Positions 33,164 through 44,070 of a DNA stretch of 64,000 nucleotides are shown piece after piece. Below the pieces are notes generated by a model that was not told where the DNA came from, ran no database searches, and saw only the letters and a list, made by a program, of their open reading frames with translations. The stretch comes from Pyrenophora tritici-repentis (taxonomy: Eukaryota; Ascomycota; Dothideomycetes; Pleosporales; Pleosporaceae), in NCBI RefSeq assembly GCF_003171515.1, contig NC_089397.1, forward strand, positions 1,054,001-1,118,000, read 5' to 3'. Both the position numbers and the translations under genes were made by a program. The stretch's first letter is position 1. Each line of letters begins with the position of its first letter.

Positions 33164-34067
33164 ATGAGCTACTATCAATGTTCCGCCCAAAGCCTCTTCC
33201 AAGAAACAGACCGGCGTGGATTTGACACAGACCAGTGCACCAAGGACGAACTCGCGGAATACCTAAAGCAAGATGACGAAACCAGAGGCTCGGATGCAAC
33301 AACGGTGGGGACTGTAAAGCCCGGTGAATTCATACCGAAAGACGCATCGCTGGCGTACAAGTCGTACCTCGACCAGAAAGCCACAGCCAGTGCGTTGATC
33401 AATCAAAGTAAGTCTACACCAACACCACACTCGAAAGGCAGATCACCACACTAACACACCCACAGAAATCACATACTGGACCATGAACACCTTCTTCCCC
33501 TCGCTCCAACTCTTCTTCGAATCTGGCTACTCCTGCACCATCGCCATCACCTGCAGCCCTTCACACCTCGCAGGCGCCCCCGCAAAAATCGGTGTCGATC
33601 CAGCGCTCAGATTCAAACTCACAGACTGCACCCACGAAGAAAACGGTCGTGTTACAAACTCCATCCTACCACCCAAGCACGCAACTTCAGGCACAGGCGG
33701 CCTGGTCATTGAAGATGCGTGTGTGGCGCAACGGACTAGTGTTGCGCTAGAAAAGATAATCGCACATACTCCGGGCGCTGCGAATGAACTGGGAAGTAGA
33801 GGACAGACGAGGATTGTGACAGAGCGGCATACAGTGTTTGGAATCAAGTTGAAGGGCGTGGAGAGTATGGCCTATGTCTGGGCGAAGGCCGAGTGTTACG
33901 AGGGTGGTTGTACGTGGGTGGATGTGAGCATAGGCGGGTTGAGGAATGATGTGCCGCTGCCTTTTGCGTGTTTTCCGAAGGCGGATGCAAAACCTGGGGC
34001 AGGGACTACGATTGTTGAGATGGGGAGTTTGATTGCAAAGGGTAAGAGGAGGAGGGCGGGTGCATAG
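33164..34067 (+). CDS. Hypothetical protein, unrecognised
   Basis: Exons 33164-33407 and 33466-34067 (58-bp intron GTAAGT...CCACAG), 281 residues. The intron keeps frame and codon choice is like that of neighbouring genes, so the gene is likely real. No signal peptide or membrane helix is seen. Several cysteines occur (YQCSAQS, DQCTKD, YSCTIAITCSPS, TDCTHE, EDACVAQ, AECYEGGCTW), and the C-terminus is basic (KGKRRRAGA). I do not recognise a family. The paired cysteines and beta-strand-like hydrophobic alternation in the second half suggest a compact beta-rich domain, but this is a weak inference. Confidence 0.6.
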
Positions 34068-34856
34068 GGGAGGAGGTGGTGGTGTGTAGGGTAGGAAGGC
34101 TTGGGGATGGGTATAGACTAGGGGTTTTGAGAGAACGTCACCAGAATGGTGACTTCAATCCAAATTTTTTTGTGGTATGCATGCAAGATCTGGGATATCT
34201 TTGGGCTGGAGTAAACGCAGTACTTAGTCATTGTTGATGTTGGTGTTGTCGATGTCTTCCGTGCCAAGATCCCCAACGACCATCCGGGGACATCCGGCCA
34301 AAACTTAAAGTAAAGATCATCCAAACCTCTTGTAAAAAGTACCGCGGCCGAAAAAGCCCGGAACATAGGAATATAGGCCGAGGCGTCCTCGGGCAACGAA
34401 TCACCTCGGATGATTGTATATGGTAGTACCTGCTCATCAGAATACTTACACGAGACGTTTTGGTATCTGAGGAAGTAACGAAAAGAAAACAGTTTTTATA
34501 TGCCAACTAAGGTTACAGTAGTTTGATCGTAGTTGTCGCCGGGTATGCCAGGGTACCTATGTATTATTATAATACCCAGGTAATAATATGGTTCGGATTA
34601 TATCCTATGGTGGGTGTACGGACTATACGTTGTATTGGTCTGGGGCCGGCGGATTTACAAGCTTCAGTGAAGTGGGGTACATACGTAAGTTCACCCGTAC
34701 CTCAGATGTGAACCTAGGTATAAAGCCACGCTGGTATTCCCACGTCTCTATTCAATCATCAAGCAATCAATCAATTGTATCACATCCTATCACACCAACC
34801 CAAATACCAACCTCATCCATCTTCTCAACACACCACCACCACCACCACCACCCAAC
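34068..34856. other. Intergenic with (CAC)n leader microsatellite
   Basis: 789 bp without a gene. A CAC/ACC trinucleotide run at about 34831-34853 lies directly before the EthD gene start, in its presumed 5' leader. Confidence 0.55.
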
Positions 34857-35168
34857 ATGTCTCAAGTCCTCGTCCTCTACCCCCGCACTCCCACCCTCAC
34901 CTTCAACAAGGACTACTACCTATCCACCCACATGGAGCTTGTCAAATCCGTCTGGAGCAAACACGGCCTCAAGTCCTACTCGGTTGTCGAAACCAGCGCC
35001 GAGAGCGGCAGCCCGTACGCCTTCATCACTGTCATGGACTATGAGAGCGCGGATTCTTTTGCCGCGGCGGCACAGGATGAGAGGACCAAGGAGGTTATGG
35101 CGGACGTGGCGAATTTTACGAACGCCCAGCCTATTGTTGTCAACGGCGCGGTTGTTGGAAGGGGTTAG
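34857..35168 (+). CDS. EthD-domain protein (dimeric alpha/beta barrel)
   Basis: 103-residue single-exon protein. YYLSTHMELVKSVW near the N-terminus and YAFITVMDYESADSF in the middle fit the EthD/dimeric ferredoxin-like barrel family: a beta strand VLVLYP, a helix with the conserved H, then a second strand. The family includes proteins needed for ETBE degradation in bacteria and small enzymes in fungal pigment and polyketide pathways. No biosynthetic core gene lies nearby, so the role is open. The start context is caacATGTC. Confidence 0.8.
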   Translation: MSQVLVLYPRTPTLTFNKDYYLSTHMELVKSVWSKHGLKSYSVVETSAESGSPYAFITVMDYESADSFAAAAQDERTKEVMADVANFTNAQPIVVNGAVVGRG

Positions 35169-36479
35169 ATATGGAAAGAGACGGAAGGCAGGGAGATGCA
35201 GTGGACTGAACGCTTACACTGCACCTTGTATGGACCGATAATGGGGTGCGGTATACGACTGGGGATTAGGGAGGTTGTATCATCGCTGATGAAAGACGGA
35301 GGGAGGGGTAGCTTCCATGGTTGGTGTGGGGTATAAGCAATCGATGTTGTTACCCCGCATCTACCGAGGTTGAACATGGCCTCATGTATAATTTTTTGGC
35401 AACGCGCGTAATGAAATTGATTTCCACCAAAGACTCATGAGTTGTTTCTCTGTATGTCTGTTCTTCAAGTGCGGAGTAATGCTATCATGCTGTACTGGGA
35501 AGAGTACCTAAGTGGGAGATTGATAATATCGGCCCGAATATTTCATGCATTCGGGAGGTTGTCACGCATACCGAAGACAACGCACTCGGACAGGTAATCA
35601 TATGTTCGTCCTCTTCGTCTTTTGAAACAAGACCACATACACATGGCTGTTGCTTCTTTTTATCACAATTTTAGCACATAGTTTCTTAAACACATGTACG
35701 TACGCAAGTAGACTTTAAGCCCAACGGGAATGCTATGGAAACCCAGGGATCTTGATTTCAATCAACAGGAAGAATGCACTTCTCTCTTTCCAACATAAAA
35801 GTTGTTTTCATTCATTTTCAGAGGACGGAGAAGGAGGCAGGAAGGAACAACATCAAGTACTTGCTCTCATATTTATACTGAGTAAGAGAGGAATAGTAGA
35901 GAAAGCACATGTCCATTTTTCAAGTCTGTTGTAGAGCAGAAGAGACAGGACTGAGCAACACAATGTCTTTCTATGCAGTTTTTGTTTCTCGCACTCTTTA
36001 TTTTTTTTTCTCAGAGGGCACAAGAGCAAATGCAGAACATGTCTTGATTTCTGCGATGTTTTTAAATAGAATAAAACGTATGTCGATTTTCAGTAGATTT
36101 TCAAAAATATAAAAACTGCCAGGGACATGAAGTTCGGGATCTTATCTTTAGATTGGGTACTTGAAGTTTCCAGTAAAAAGAGGGAAGAAGTGTAGAGGCT
36201 TCTCTTACACAGGAGAGGATTTAATAGTAAGAGAAGGCCTTCTTACCTTATAGCGTATATCAAAGATATATAAAAGCGGGACATACGGTCTGAATGGTGT
36301 GATTTTGGCAACACGACAAAGGTCCGACTCAGAACATGAGACCTTGAAGAAGCAGTTTTGTGTGGTGCCCACAGAATCTTGGAAGAATAATAGAAGTAGA
36401 GAATAGGTAAAGTGTTCGCTTTTATGCGGGAAGGAATTTCAAGGTACACAAAGAGAGGAGAAAGCATCCATCGTTTCTT
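35169..36479. other. Intergenic, AT-rich, no gene seen
   Basis: No supported gene. From about 35.7 kb the sequence becomes purine-rich on the plus strand and grades into the degenerate tandem repeats that dominate the next 1.6 kb. Confidence 0.45.
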
Positions 36480-38069
36480 TGGCTACTTTTAGAACAGAAC
36501 ACATTAGCTTTGTTTGGTTCTTTCAGTAATGTGGTGGGGACTCAGGCTCAGAACCGAGACATGAATGGGTAGTTAATGATGCTTTTTAGTATTTAGTAGC
36601 ATGATGGAAGTAAGAGGTAGGTACTGGGTCGGTTGCGGACAAGGTTTTAAAGGTAGACGGAGAAGAGAGAGACGAGCATACGACATTGCGAGGAAAGATT
36701 CTAGAACACAACATAGTTGTTGAGATGTCTTTTTTTTAGAGATGCCGTAGAGACTCAGGCTCATAACCAGAACATTATCAGATCGTAATTGGATTTTGGT
36801 GTTTCAGAAAGCTTTCAGAAGGAAGAGGAGTAGTATTCTTTCTTTACGTAAGCAACATTTCATGAAGAGAGTCATCAGCGGAAGCATGTGGTATATAATA
36901 CGCAGAGTTTTGGAAGAGAACATGGAGTCGCCGAGGATTGTTTTTAATGGCGCAACAGAGACGCAGACTCAGAACCGAGATATCAGAAGGCAGTGAAGTA
37001 GTCTTAGTATTCAGAAGTTTTGTGTAAACAAGGAAAGTAGCTGTATTACCCCCTTGCGGAAATTATGTAAAGAATAGGGAAAACTAGCAGACACATACGC
37101 TACTGTACTATATGAAAGATTTTTTTGGAAGAGGACATATGTTCTAGGCACGGATATTTTAGTCATATATCAGAAGTTCCAGCGCAACCGAGACATTTAT
37201 TCTTGTGACGTAGATTTTATTTGAAGAAGCTTTGAGGAAACTTTTTGGGAAGAAGAAGAAGAGTAGTCATAGCATCCTTTCATATAGAGAAGAACTGAAA
37301 GTAGGAAGATAGTAGAGAGAGCCGAATGGGCGCACATACATCTAGTTACAACCATTTTCGGAAACAAGATATTTCTCTCCTCTTATATTACGTTTTTAGG
37401 ATACGGAAAAGCCCCACAATCAGAACATAGGTCTTCCTTTTCGGCAGTTTTTAGCGCTTAGAAACTTCTTGGCACATGAGGCGCTTGCAATGGTTTTTAG
37501 CCGCTTAGAAAAGCTGTGGAGATAAAGCTACCGCACCAGTGGAGAAACATGTCAAGATAATGGTTTAATTTTTAAGAAAGGGACATCGGCCTAACTGTTC
37601 TTGTCGGATCACAGATATCAACGATATCTCAGCCACGCGATCGGCCGCACTGATCTCGGTCACGCGAGCAGCGCTCAGACCAGACCTCCTATATCTAGCT
37701 CTTCCATAGTTCTCCTTCGCAAGACAATCAATCAGAACCATCACCGAACAGAATGCATTCCTAGTTATCGTTATTTCCTTTCAGCACTAGTGCTACAGCC
37801 CTACCAACAGTTATACTTTTTAGGGCATGCAGGAAAGACCCAGAAACAAAAACAAGACATCAAACTTGCTCTGGAGCTTTTTGGAAAAGCGGTAAAGCCC
37901 CAAGAACGGAGGCAAGAACATGGTTCTAACCTCGTTAAGGTTTTTGAGGAACGTGGGAAAGACCCAGGAACGAGAGGAAGGACATGATTTTTGTCCCTTA
38001 GAACTTTTTAGAAACGCAGAAAAGCCCCAAGAAAAGAACAGGGCATTAGCCGTAATCTCTGACGTTTAG
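36480..38069. repeat. Degenerate minisatellite array, left part (~62-70 bp units)
   Basis: Units share a TTTTTAG start, then a core close to GGAAAG(A/C)CCCA(A/G)(G/A)AA and end in ACAT. Clear consecutive units have their cores at 37831-37860, 37891-37921, 37954-37986 and 38015-38047, spaced 60-63 bp. Older, more diverged units further left share CTCAGAACCGAGACAT-type blocks at about 36540, 36750 and 36958, spaced about 210 bp. Because 62 is not a multiple of three, a single repeated reading frame is unlikely. The array continues on the other side of the Copia element at 44071. Confidence 0.7.
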
Positions 38070-38266
38070 TGTTGGAAGGCCTTGTACGATCGTACGGTGA
38101 ATAACAGTAGCTAAGGTAATCTTGTGTATTGGTATTCTGGTGTATGATGATTCTACGAATGTGGGGGCTACGAAGGTATACATAGCGTTGGGTCCGAGTT
38201 GGGCCGAAGTAGGATCGAGGCGGTACATTGGGCCTTATTAGGCGACACACCGTGTGTATGCCGACA
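38070..38266 (-). repeat. Copia LTR (3' LTR)
   Basis: 197 bp, identical by eye to 43874-44070. A short A/G-rich stretch (AAGAAAAG on the minus strand) next to its inner edge may be the polypurine tract. Confidence 0.95.
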
Positions 38267-38360
38267 CTGGCAATCTTTTCTTATTGTAACGACTGATGTA
38301 AGGAAAAACGGGTCTTCTAAAAAGGGCACAATGAGAGGGATTCCAAATAGGCATATGTGC

Positions 38361-41300
38361 CTACTCCGTAGGTCGCTGCACAGATCCCTCTACTCGGATT
38401 GACAGCTTGTTGCTTTCGATGAAACGTTCTAACGCGCGATTTGGTGTTGCTTTCGTGAATGCGTCCGCGGGGTTGTCCTCTCCGTTGATCCAGCGGATCT
38501 CAGTGATCTCGCGACGCTCGTATGACTGCCGAAGCGCCATGATGTCGATCATCAGTCGCTTCTCAGCAGTTGTTCCGAGTTTGACGAGGCATTCATACAA
38601 GGAGTATGAATCCGTACACACAATAAGTGGGATCGGTGGTAGACCTAGGCGTCCTGTAATTATCTTGAGGGTTGTTAGGATAGCGATAGCGATGTCGACA
38701 CCGCTAACCATGCCGTACGTTTCTGAGGCAAGAACGCTCCGGGTAACGCGTTTGCATTTGGTCGAACTCCAATGGATTACGTTACCACGAATATCAAACG
38801 TGCTGTCTTGTCGACTCGACTCATTCGCAAGGATAAGTAGGTACCCTAGCTGTGAGCTAAGGTCTTGGTTGTTCGCGAAGGATCCGTCTGTGAACACTAC
38901 CAGCTTTGCTGTAGCGAGGTCGAGAGGGACGTATCGCAGGCCTCGTTGTATGCTCTCAGATTGCCACTGCAGCCGGCGGTTAAGCTTCACGTATTCTGTG
39001 TCCTTAGGTTGTTGTATTTGCGCAGCCGCGGAAAGATCGAACGATGCTTCAGGTTGGCATATCGACGCAATGTACGCGCCACGCGCGCGCTGCTCCATGT
39101 ACTTCTGTGCTCGGTTTGCTGCCTTCGGATCAATAATTTCGATCTTGGCACCTTGTCCCTTCTGCGTAAGTAGAATCGTGTCTCCGCGCAACGTTAGAGT
39201 ACATCCGTTGAACTCGAGTGATACTTCTTTGGACAGTCTCTCCTTGGGCTTAGCTCGAAAATTGGCTTTCTGGAGCGCAGCGTCTTCTGCACCAGAGAAT
39301 GCAGGCGTCCCAATCGCGAGAGTATCGTCTGTCTGCAGGCCCACTATTCCAAACGCTTCCCGTCTCCCGTTCGTGATCAGGAGGCACGGGTCATACGTTG
39401 ATGTAGCCATGTCGAGCTCCTTGCAGTGGTGTCCTTGGTACGTAGCAAACCAGTGGACTCCTGCTTCCGCGATTCCATAGAGTGGCTTGATTACGCGAAT
39501 AATTGTTCCCTTGGGATACTTTGTTATAAGCTCCTTTGGGAGGTGCGCTAAAACCGTGCGGAATAGCTCTGTTTGTGCCTGTGGGTACGCTTGCGTGATA
39601 TCTCGTAGTTCCACAACCATGCCCTCATCGAGTAATGCAGGCGCTAGGGCTAGAATCAGGCGCTGGCTGGCTCGTTGGATGGTTGGCGACTGCGTCAGGA
39701 TCTCGTGTTTGCCCTCGTCATTGTAACCTTGAACAACGAGGCGTGATTTCTCGTACGGGACCATGGTCTTGCCTTTGACTTCGCGGACCATGCGCGATTT
39801 GAAGATACGATACCCGCCGTGTAGAGTTGGATCAAACAGCTCAAAACTGAATACTCCACGGCCGACGAGGTCGTCGATCTCCTTCTGATCGGATGCTTCG
39901 AATGGAGCGCCCGGGACGTTAATCACGCCGTCATTGCGTAGCTTGACGGCCAGGGCGTAATCGTCCTCCTCCTTCTTCGACAGGTACTGCACCTTGGGCT
40001 TGTTCTTTGATCCAGGTGGGCGGCCCCGCTTGCGCGGCTGAGCCGCTTGGTTGGCTTCCGCCGGTGGTACCGGTAGTGGCGGTTCATCAGCAATCGCTTC
40101 GTCTGTGGTCGGAGATCCACCTGTGCCTTGATCTGCGCCGTCTATCGCTGTAGTCAGATCGCGATAGTACGGTTTTACGACAGTGGATCGGAACGTCGTT
40201 GGGCCGTTGATCATGTCTACAGTAACATCGTGGTCCTTCATATCGATGACTCTATACGGCCCTTGCCATCCATTCTTCTCGCGCCATACCATCACCTCAC
40301 TCTGAAGAGGCAGTGACAGTACCCCGTCTGTAGTAGGCCCATTCCTGGTACCAAGTGCGTTGCTCACCGCATGTTCCGCTGAGGCCTTCCGCAGCGCCCT
40401 CATCGCTTTCTGGATTGCCTCCGCGCGATGGGTTATCGAGGGAGATGGTGGTGAATCCATGGATATCCGGGGGTATGCACCGAAGACGAGCAGCGTGGGT
40501 ACGAGCCCGTCTGGGCCTGCGGTGTCGTTGACGGCCTTGACTGCCATCTGCAACACTGCGGCGTCGCTGGTGCCAGTGTCAAGCTCTGTCCTCAGGATCT
40601 CGTACGCGCGTCTGAGCGGTGCGTGGTATCTTTCTACCTTGCCGATAGACCAATGGGCCTCGGTTGGCACTTGTTTACATGTGATTCCCATGATCTTCGC
40701 CTCTGATCTGAATTCGACTGACGCGAAGTTGGTGCCGGCGTCGTGGGTGACGATATCTGGCGGCCCTTGGTATGTATCAATCCAGAGCAGGCGGAGTGCT
40801 TCCCAGGTGTCTTTCGCGCTCATAGACGGTAGAAATCGCGCGCCGTTGAATGTTGTAGCCGAATCGATCACGTGAAGCACTGGTTTCCCACTCAGATACA
40901 TCACATCTACGAGGATCTCGAAGTTGAATTCCCGATCATCTTTCAGCCTAAACTTGAATCGGCGCGGCGCTGGATCATGCGCTTGGCAGTGATGGCAGAA
41001 CGTTTGGATCTCTCGGAGCAGCCGTTCATCCACGTCCTCGTGTCCTGCGCGTTTGAGCAATCGTATCAGCCGTTCGACGGCTGGATGCCCGAACCTCCGG
41101 TGTAAGCGTCGGAGCTCAGTCTCCGTAAGGAATACGCGCGCGCGCTCTGCCTTGCTTAGGTGGAACCACGGGTGTCCCCATTTGCGAATCACTGGAAAGG
41201 TAGCTTTTCCTTGTACCAGCTGGTCCGTAGTATTGTTGAAGTACACGTGGAGCCGGTCCATGTCTTTCAGACAGAGGAGAAACGGGGTGGGTGCGTTCAA

Positions 41301-42647
41301 GACCTCAAATTTGATCTTTCCAATCTGTGTCGATACATGTGCGGTTCCAATCGAAGTAGTGACGCTTCCTTTGCCAAATTGCACAGATGCGTTTCCAGCA
41401 GTAGACGTATCTAGAGTTACGGTGGGGTCCTCAGTTTGGAGCGCCCAGAACTGCTCCTTTCCGGCTGTCGATACATTTGAGGCACCAGTGTCAGGAAGAA
41501 TGCCTTGGTACGTGATTCGCGAGTATCGATCCTCGATAAGGAACTGCGTTGCGGGCGTAATAGGCTCCTTGCACCTGTAGACGTCTTCTCCAGTCACGTG
41601 GTGCAAAAAGGCCTGATCTGTGAGGTACTTAACTGCCAATCTTTGGTCCTCATCATCTTCGTCTTGCTCCTCTAGGAAGAACTGGTCGACTTCTTCCCCC
41701 TCGTACGCGACGAGAAATGTGCTAAACTCCATTTGCTCTCCCGTAATCGCGCAGTGTGTGATGTACTGCGCTTTTGAGCGTTTTCTTTCTTCAAGCGTGT
41801 GGTTTGTGGACCAACAGCCTGTCTTGCCGCAGACGTAACATTTCTTGTCGATTTGTGTGTTGACTCCAGAGCGGTGCTGAAGCCCACCGCGTCCGCGGGT
41901 GAATCCGCTGCGTCCACCGCGAGGGTTGTAATTCCCTCGCAATCTTCCAGAGCTGTTGTTGTTGTACCGACGATCCAAGTAGTACTGGCTATCCGTATCC
42001 GCCTCAGTGAAGTTGACGGAGACGGTCATGGCGAGTGAGTTTTCGATTGACGATCGCAGATCTCCAAACAGAACCTCGCATTCTAGAGACGGCTTGTAGA
42101 GTGCCATCTCGAGCTCCTTCACGCCTCGGCATGCTGTGATTACAGTCGTTCGGAGCGCGTATTCTCCCATGTACTGCTGTCCAAGTGCTCTTTGACACAA
42201 TTGGAGCTTGTCCAGCATGATGTCAAGGACCTCGTGGAGGTTCTTTTCGGGGTTCTCCCTGCGGACTTTGACAAACGATGTCGTCGTCCAGTCCGCGTAG
42301 TAATGGCCGTGGTTGACGTCTGTGTCGAAGTGGTTCTTGAGCTTTGTGTAGGCAGTCAAGAACGTATCCATCCGCTGATCGACGAAGTGGAGGTAATACT
42401 CCTCTGCGCGGCCGTCGAGAATCCGTGGAAAGACTGCATGGAACTGCCCTGGCTCGATGTCTGCGTGATAACAGATGCTGTAGAAGATCTTCAATTTATC
42501 GTCTAGGAGGTCGTACGGCTTTCCCGTATACTTTTTGTCTCGGTCCCACATTTTCACGAAGACATTGATCGTCTTAGGATCCAGTTTCTCATTGCCAAAC
42601 TCGATTGGTGGAACTGCCTTGTACGGGTCTGTTTCACCAGAGGGCAC
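38361..42647 (-). CDS. Copia Gag-Pol polyprotein
   Basis: 1,428-codon frame; its first listed codon is GTG, so it is probably reached from the upstream frame rather than started independently. In order: a capsid-like region (YDLLDDKLKIFYSIC), an RG-rich stretch, a zinc knuckle (CYVCGKTGCWSTNH), an aspartic protease (LPDTGAS), and an integrase zinc finger (HRRFGH...CHHC). The integrase core acidic residues are in DVMYL, HDAGTNFAS and GKVERYH. Reverse transcriptase has QTDD in place of the usual YVDD, and RNase H has FTDGSFANN. All catalytic residues that I can locate are present, and no stop interrupts the frame. Confidence 0.9.
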   Translation of the reverse strand: MPSGETDPYKAVPPIEFGNEKLDPKTINVFVKMWDRDKKYTGKPYDLLDDKLKIFYSICYHADIEPGQFHAVFPRILDGRAEEYYLHFVDQRMDTFLTAYTKLKNHFDTDVNHGHYYADWTTTSFVKVRRENPEKNLHEVLDIMLDKLQLCQRALGQQYMGEYALRTTVITACRGVKELEMALYKPSLECEVLFGDLRSSIENSLAMTVSVNFTEADTDSQYYLDRRYNNNSSGRLRGNYNPRGGRSGFTRGRGGLQHRSGVNTQIDKKCYVCGKTGCWSTNHTLEERKRSKAQYITHCAITGEQMEFSTFLVAYEGEEVDQFFLEEQDEDDEDQRLAVKYLTDQAFLHHVTGEDVYRCKEPITPATQFLIEDRYSRITYQGILPDTGASNVSTAGKEQFWALQTEDPTVTLDTSTAGNASVQFGKGSVTTSIGTAHVSTQIGKIKFEVLNAPTPFLLCLKDMDRLHVYFNNTTDQLVQGKATFPVIRKWGHPWFHLSKAERARVFLTETELRRLHRRFGHPAVERLIRLLKRAGHEDVDERLLREIQTFCHHCQAHDPAPRRFKFRLKDDREFNFEILVDVMYLSGKPVLHVIDSATTFNGARFLPSMSAKDTWEALRLLWIDTYQGPPDIVTHDAGTNFASVEFRSEAKIMGITCKQVPTEAHWSIGKVERYHAPLRRAYEILRTELDTGTSDAAVLQMAVKAVNDTAGPDGLVPTLLVFGAYPRISMDSPPSPSITHRAEAIQKAMRALRKASAEHAVSNALGTRNGPTTDGVLSLPLQSEVMVWREKNGWQGPYRVIDMKDHDVTVDMINGPTTFRSTVVKPYYRDLTTAIDGADQGTGGSPTTDEAIADEPPLPVPPAEANQAAQPRKRGRPPGSKNKPKVQYLSKKEEDDYALAVKLRNDGVINVPGAPFEASDQKEIDDLVGRGVFSFELFDPTLHGGYRIFKSRMVREVKGKTMVPYEKSRLVVQGYNDEGKHEILTQSPTIQRASQRLILALAPALLDEGMVVELRDITQAYPQAQTELFRTVLAHLPKELITKYPKGTIIRVIKPLYGIAEAGVHWFATYQGHHCKELDMATSTYDPCLLITNGRREAFGIVGLQTDDTLAIGTPAFSGAEDAALQKANFRAKPKERLSKEVSLEFNGCTLTLRGDTILLTQKGQGAKIEIIDPKAANRAQKYMEQRARGAYIASICQPEASFDLSAAAQIQQPKDTEYVKLNRRLQWQSESIQRGLRYVPLDLATAKLVVFTDGSFANNQDLSSQLGYLLILANESSRQDSTFDIRGNVIHWSSTKCKRVTRSVLASETYGMVSGVDIAIAILTTLKIITGRLGLPPIPLIVCTDSYSLYECLVKLGTTAEKRLMIDIMALRQSYERREITEIRWINGEDNPADAFTKATPNRALERFIESNKLSIRVEGSVQRPTE

Positions 42648-43648
42648 AATTGGGGAACGCTCAGTCCCTTCGGACGTTGCGGGTATGCTGGTGTATACTC
42701 GCGGAATCGGTCGAAGTTGTTGTAGGTGAGGGGAGGTTGCTGACTTTGGACGCGCTGATAGGCTGGCTGCGGTGCGGATTCAGTTGTCTCTACAGGCTGG
42801 CTTCGGATTGGTTGGTTTTGGGCTTTCTCAATCGTTTTTGCTAGCTGGTCCTGAATCTGTTGTTCTTCCTCAACGGTCTCCTGTCGTCCTTGCACACGGG
42901 CGTGGGTCTGGTCTTGATCGCGGGTTTGCCGACTGTCTACGTCTCGGCCTCTTGTCCTTACAGGCGTTTGGGTTCGGCTCTGGGCCTGGCTTGATAATCT
43001 CCTGTCTGTGGACTGTACTGATCCTTCACTGCGTTGTTGCCGTAGTGCCCGCTCTTGCAACATGTGCGCAGCTGATCGTGTGTCAAACACAGCCGACTGG
43101 AATACGTCCTGAGGCCATTCTAGGTACTCCTCCATGCGTAATAACCTAGCTAGAGACTCACTAGGTGCCATATTAATACGGCCAGTATACACTCCCTTAA
43201 AGCGGAGGATCCGCTTTAGTTCCTTTGTGTATATTGGCTGGGCACGTAGGAACATTGCCTCTGTCCATCCTTCAAAGTCCTGACGGAACTCCCAAAAGAG
43301 TTCTTCATCTGCTGTTGGTCGATCTGTATAGTCCGCAATCGCACGCGCAATGTACGTTGTTGCTGTAGTAATCCCTACCTCATCGTCTGGAGCTTCAACG
43401 TTGTCCTCCCAAATCTCTGGATCGATGTGATGCCATTCTCTTGGTTTTATGTTTGTGGTCCCTAGTAGCGCCTCTAGTGTGGGTACCACTCTTCTACTAC
43501 TGCTCGCCATTCCTACTGCCGGTGTCCTGGCTACCGGTGCTCTTTCCGATGATGTTCTCTCTCCTGCTATTGTGTTCTTGTTGACGCTTGTTGCGCTAGC
43601 TGCGTTCGCTAGAGATGCGTCGGTGGTCGTGGGTTGTACACGGGTCAA
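42554..43648 (-). CDS. Copia upstream Gag frame
   Basis: 364-codon frame that overlaps the pol frame by 94 nt and lies in a different phase (pol is -1 relative to it). The N-terminus is Ser/Thr/Ala-rich. The middle (EEWHHIDPEIW-like, FWEFRQDFEGW) looks like a structured Gag part, and a Q/R-rich region follows. The two frames together would make a Gag-Pol. Either -1 frameshifting or a single-base mutation separates them; no clear slippery heptamer was seen in the overlap. Confidence 0.75.
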   Translation of the reverse strand: MTRVQPTTTDASLANAASATSVNKNTIAGERTSSERAPVARTPAVGMASSSRRVVPTLEALLGTTNIKPREWHHIDPEIWEDNVEAPDDEVGITTATTYIARAIADYTDRPTADEELFWEFRQDFEGWTEAMFLRAQPIYTKELKRILRFKGVYTGRINMAPSESLARLLRMEEYLEWPQDVFQSAVFDTRSAAHMLQERALRQQRSEGSVQSTDRRLSSQAQSRTQTPVRTRGRDVDSRQTRDQDQTHARVQGRQETVEEEQQIQDQLAKTIEKAQNQPIRSQPVETTESAPQPAYQRVQSQQPPLTYNNFDRFREYTPAYPQRPKGLSVPQLCPLVKQTRTRQFHQSSLAMRNWILRRSMSS

Positions 43649-43873
43649 ATCTCAACCGGTCGGTTGGCGCGTGTATAGACGGCGTCTTGGAACGCTTCTG
43701 ATACGGCTGTAACGGTCGGTCGCTAGCCACGAACGACGCCTGATATAGCTAACAGTGAGCTTAGCATAGATAACTCCGCCTTGCTGATATAGGCAATCTA
43801 GGGAACGCGCGGGGTAAAGAATCTATCTCTTCTTAACCTAACTGTCTGTGACTGCCGTGCAATCACTGATCAG

Positions 43874-44070
43874 TGTTGGAAGGCCTTGTACGATCGTACG
43901 GTGAATAACAGTAGCTAAGGTAATCTTGTGTATTGGTATTCTGGTGTATGATGATTCTACGAATGTGGGGGCTACGAAGGTATACATAGCGTTGGGTCCG
44001 AGTTGGGCCGAAGTAGGATCGAGGCGGTACATTGGGCCTTATTAGGCGACACACCGTGTGTATGCCGACA
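43874..44070 (-). repeat. Copia LTR (5' LTR)
   Basis: 197 bp, identical to 38070-38266 and followed by the target duplication TTTAG at 44071-44075. It should carry the element's promoter on the minus strand. Confidence 0.95.

Larger units (their letters stand above)
38070..44070 (-). mobile_element. Full-length Ty1/Copia-type LTR retrotransposon
   Basis: 6,001-bp element read on the minus strand. It is bounded by identical 197-bp LTRs beginning TG and ending CA, with a 5-bp target duplication TTTAG (38065-38069 and 44071-44075). Domain order is capsid-like region and zinc knuckle, protease, integrase, reverse transcriptase, RNase H, which defines the Copia superfamily. Identical LTRs and an open 4.3-kb pol frame indicate a very recent insertion. 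It inserted into the TTTAG motif of one minisatellite unit. The primer-binding site could not be matched to a tRNA by eye. Confidence 0.95.

Noticed and set aside
38407..39480. 357-codon plus-strand frame and other plus-strand frames within the Copia element
   Set aside because: Antisense of the pol gene, which has clear catalytic motifs on the minus strand.
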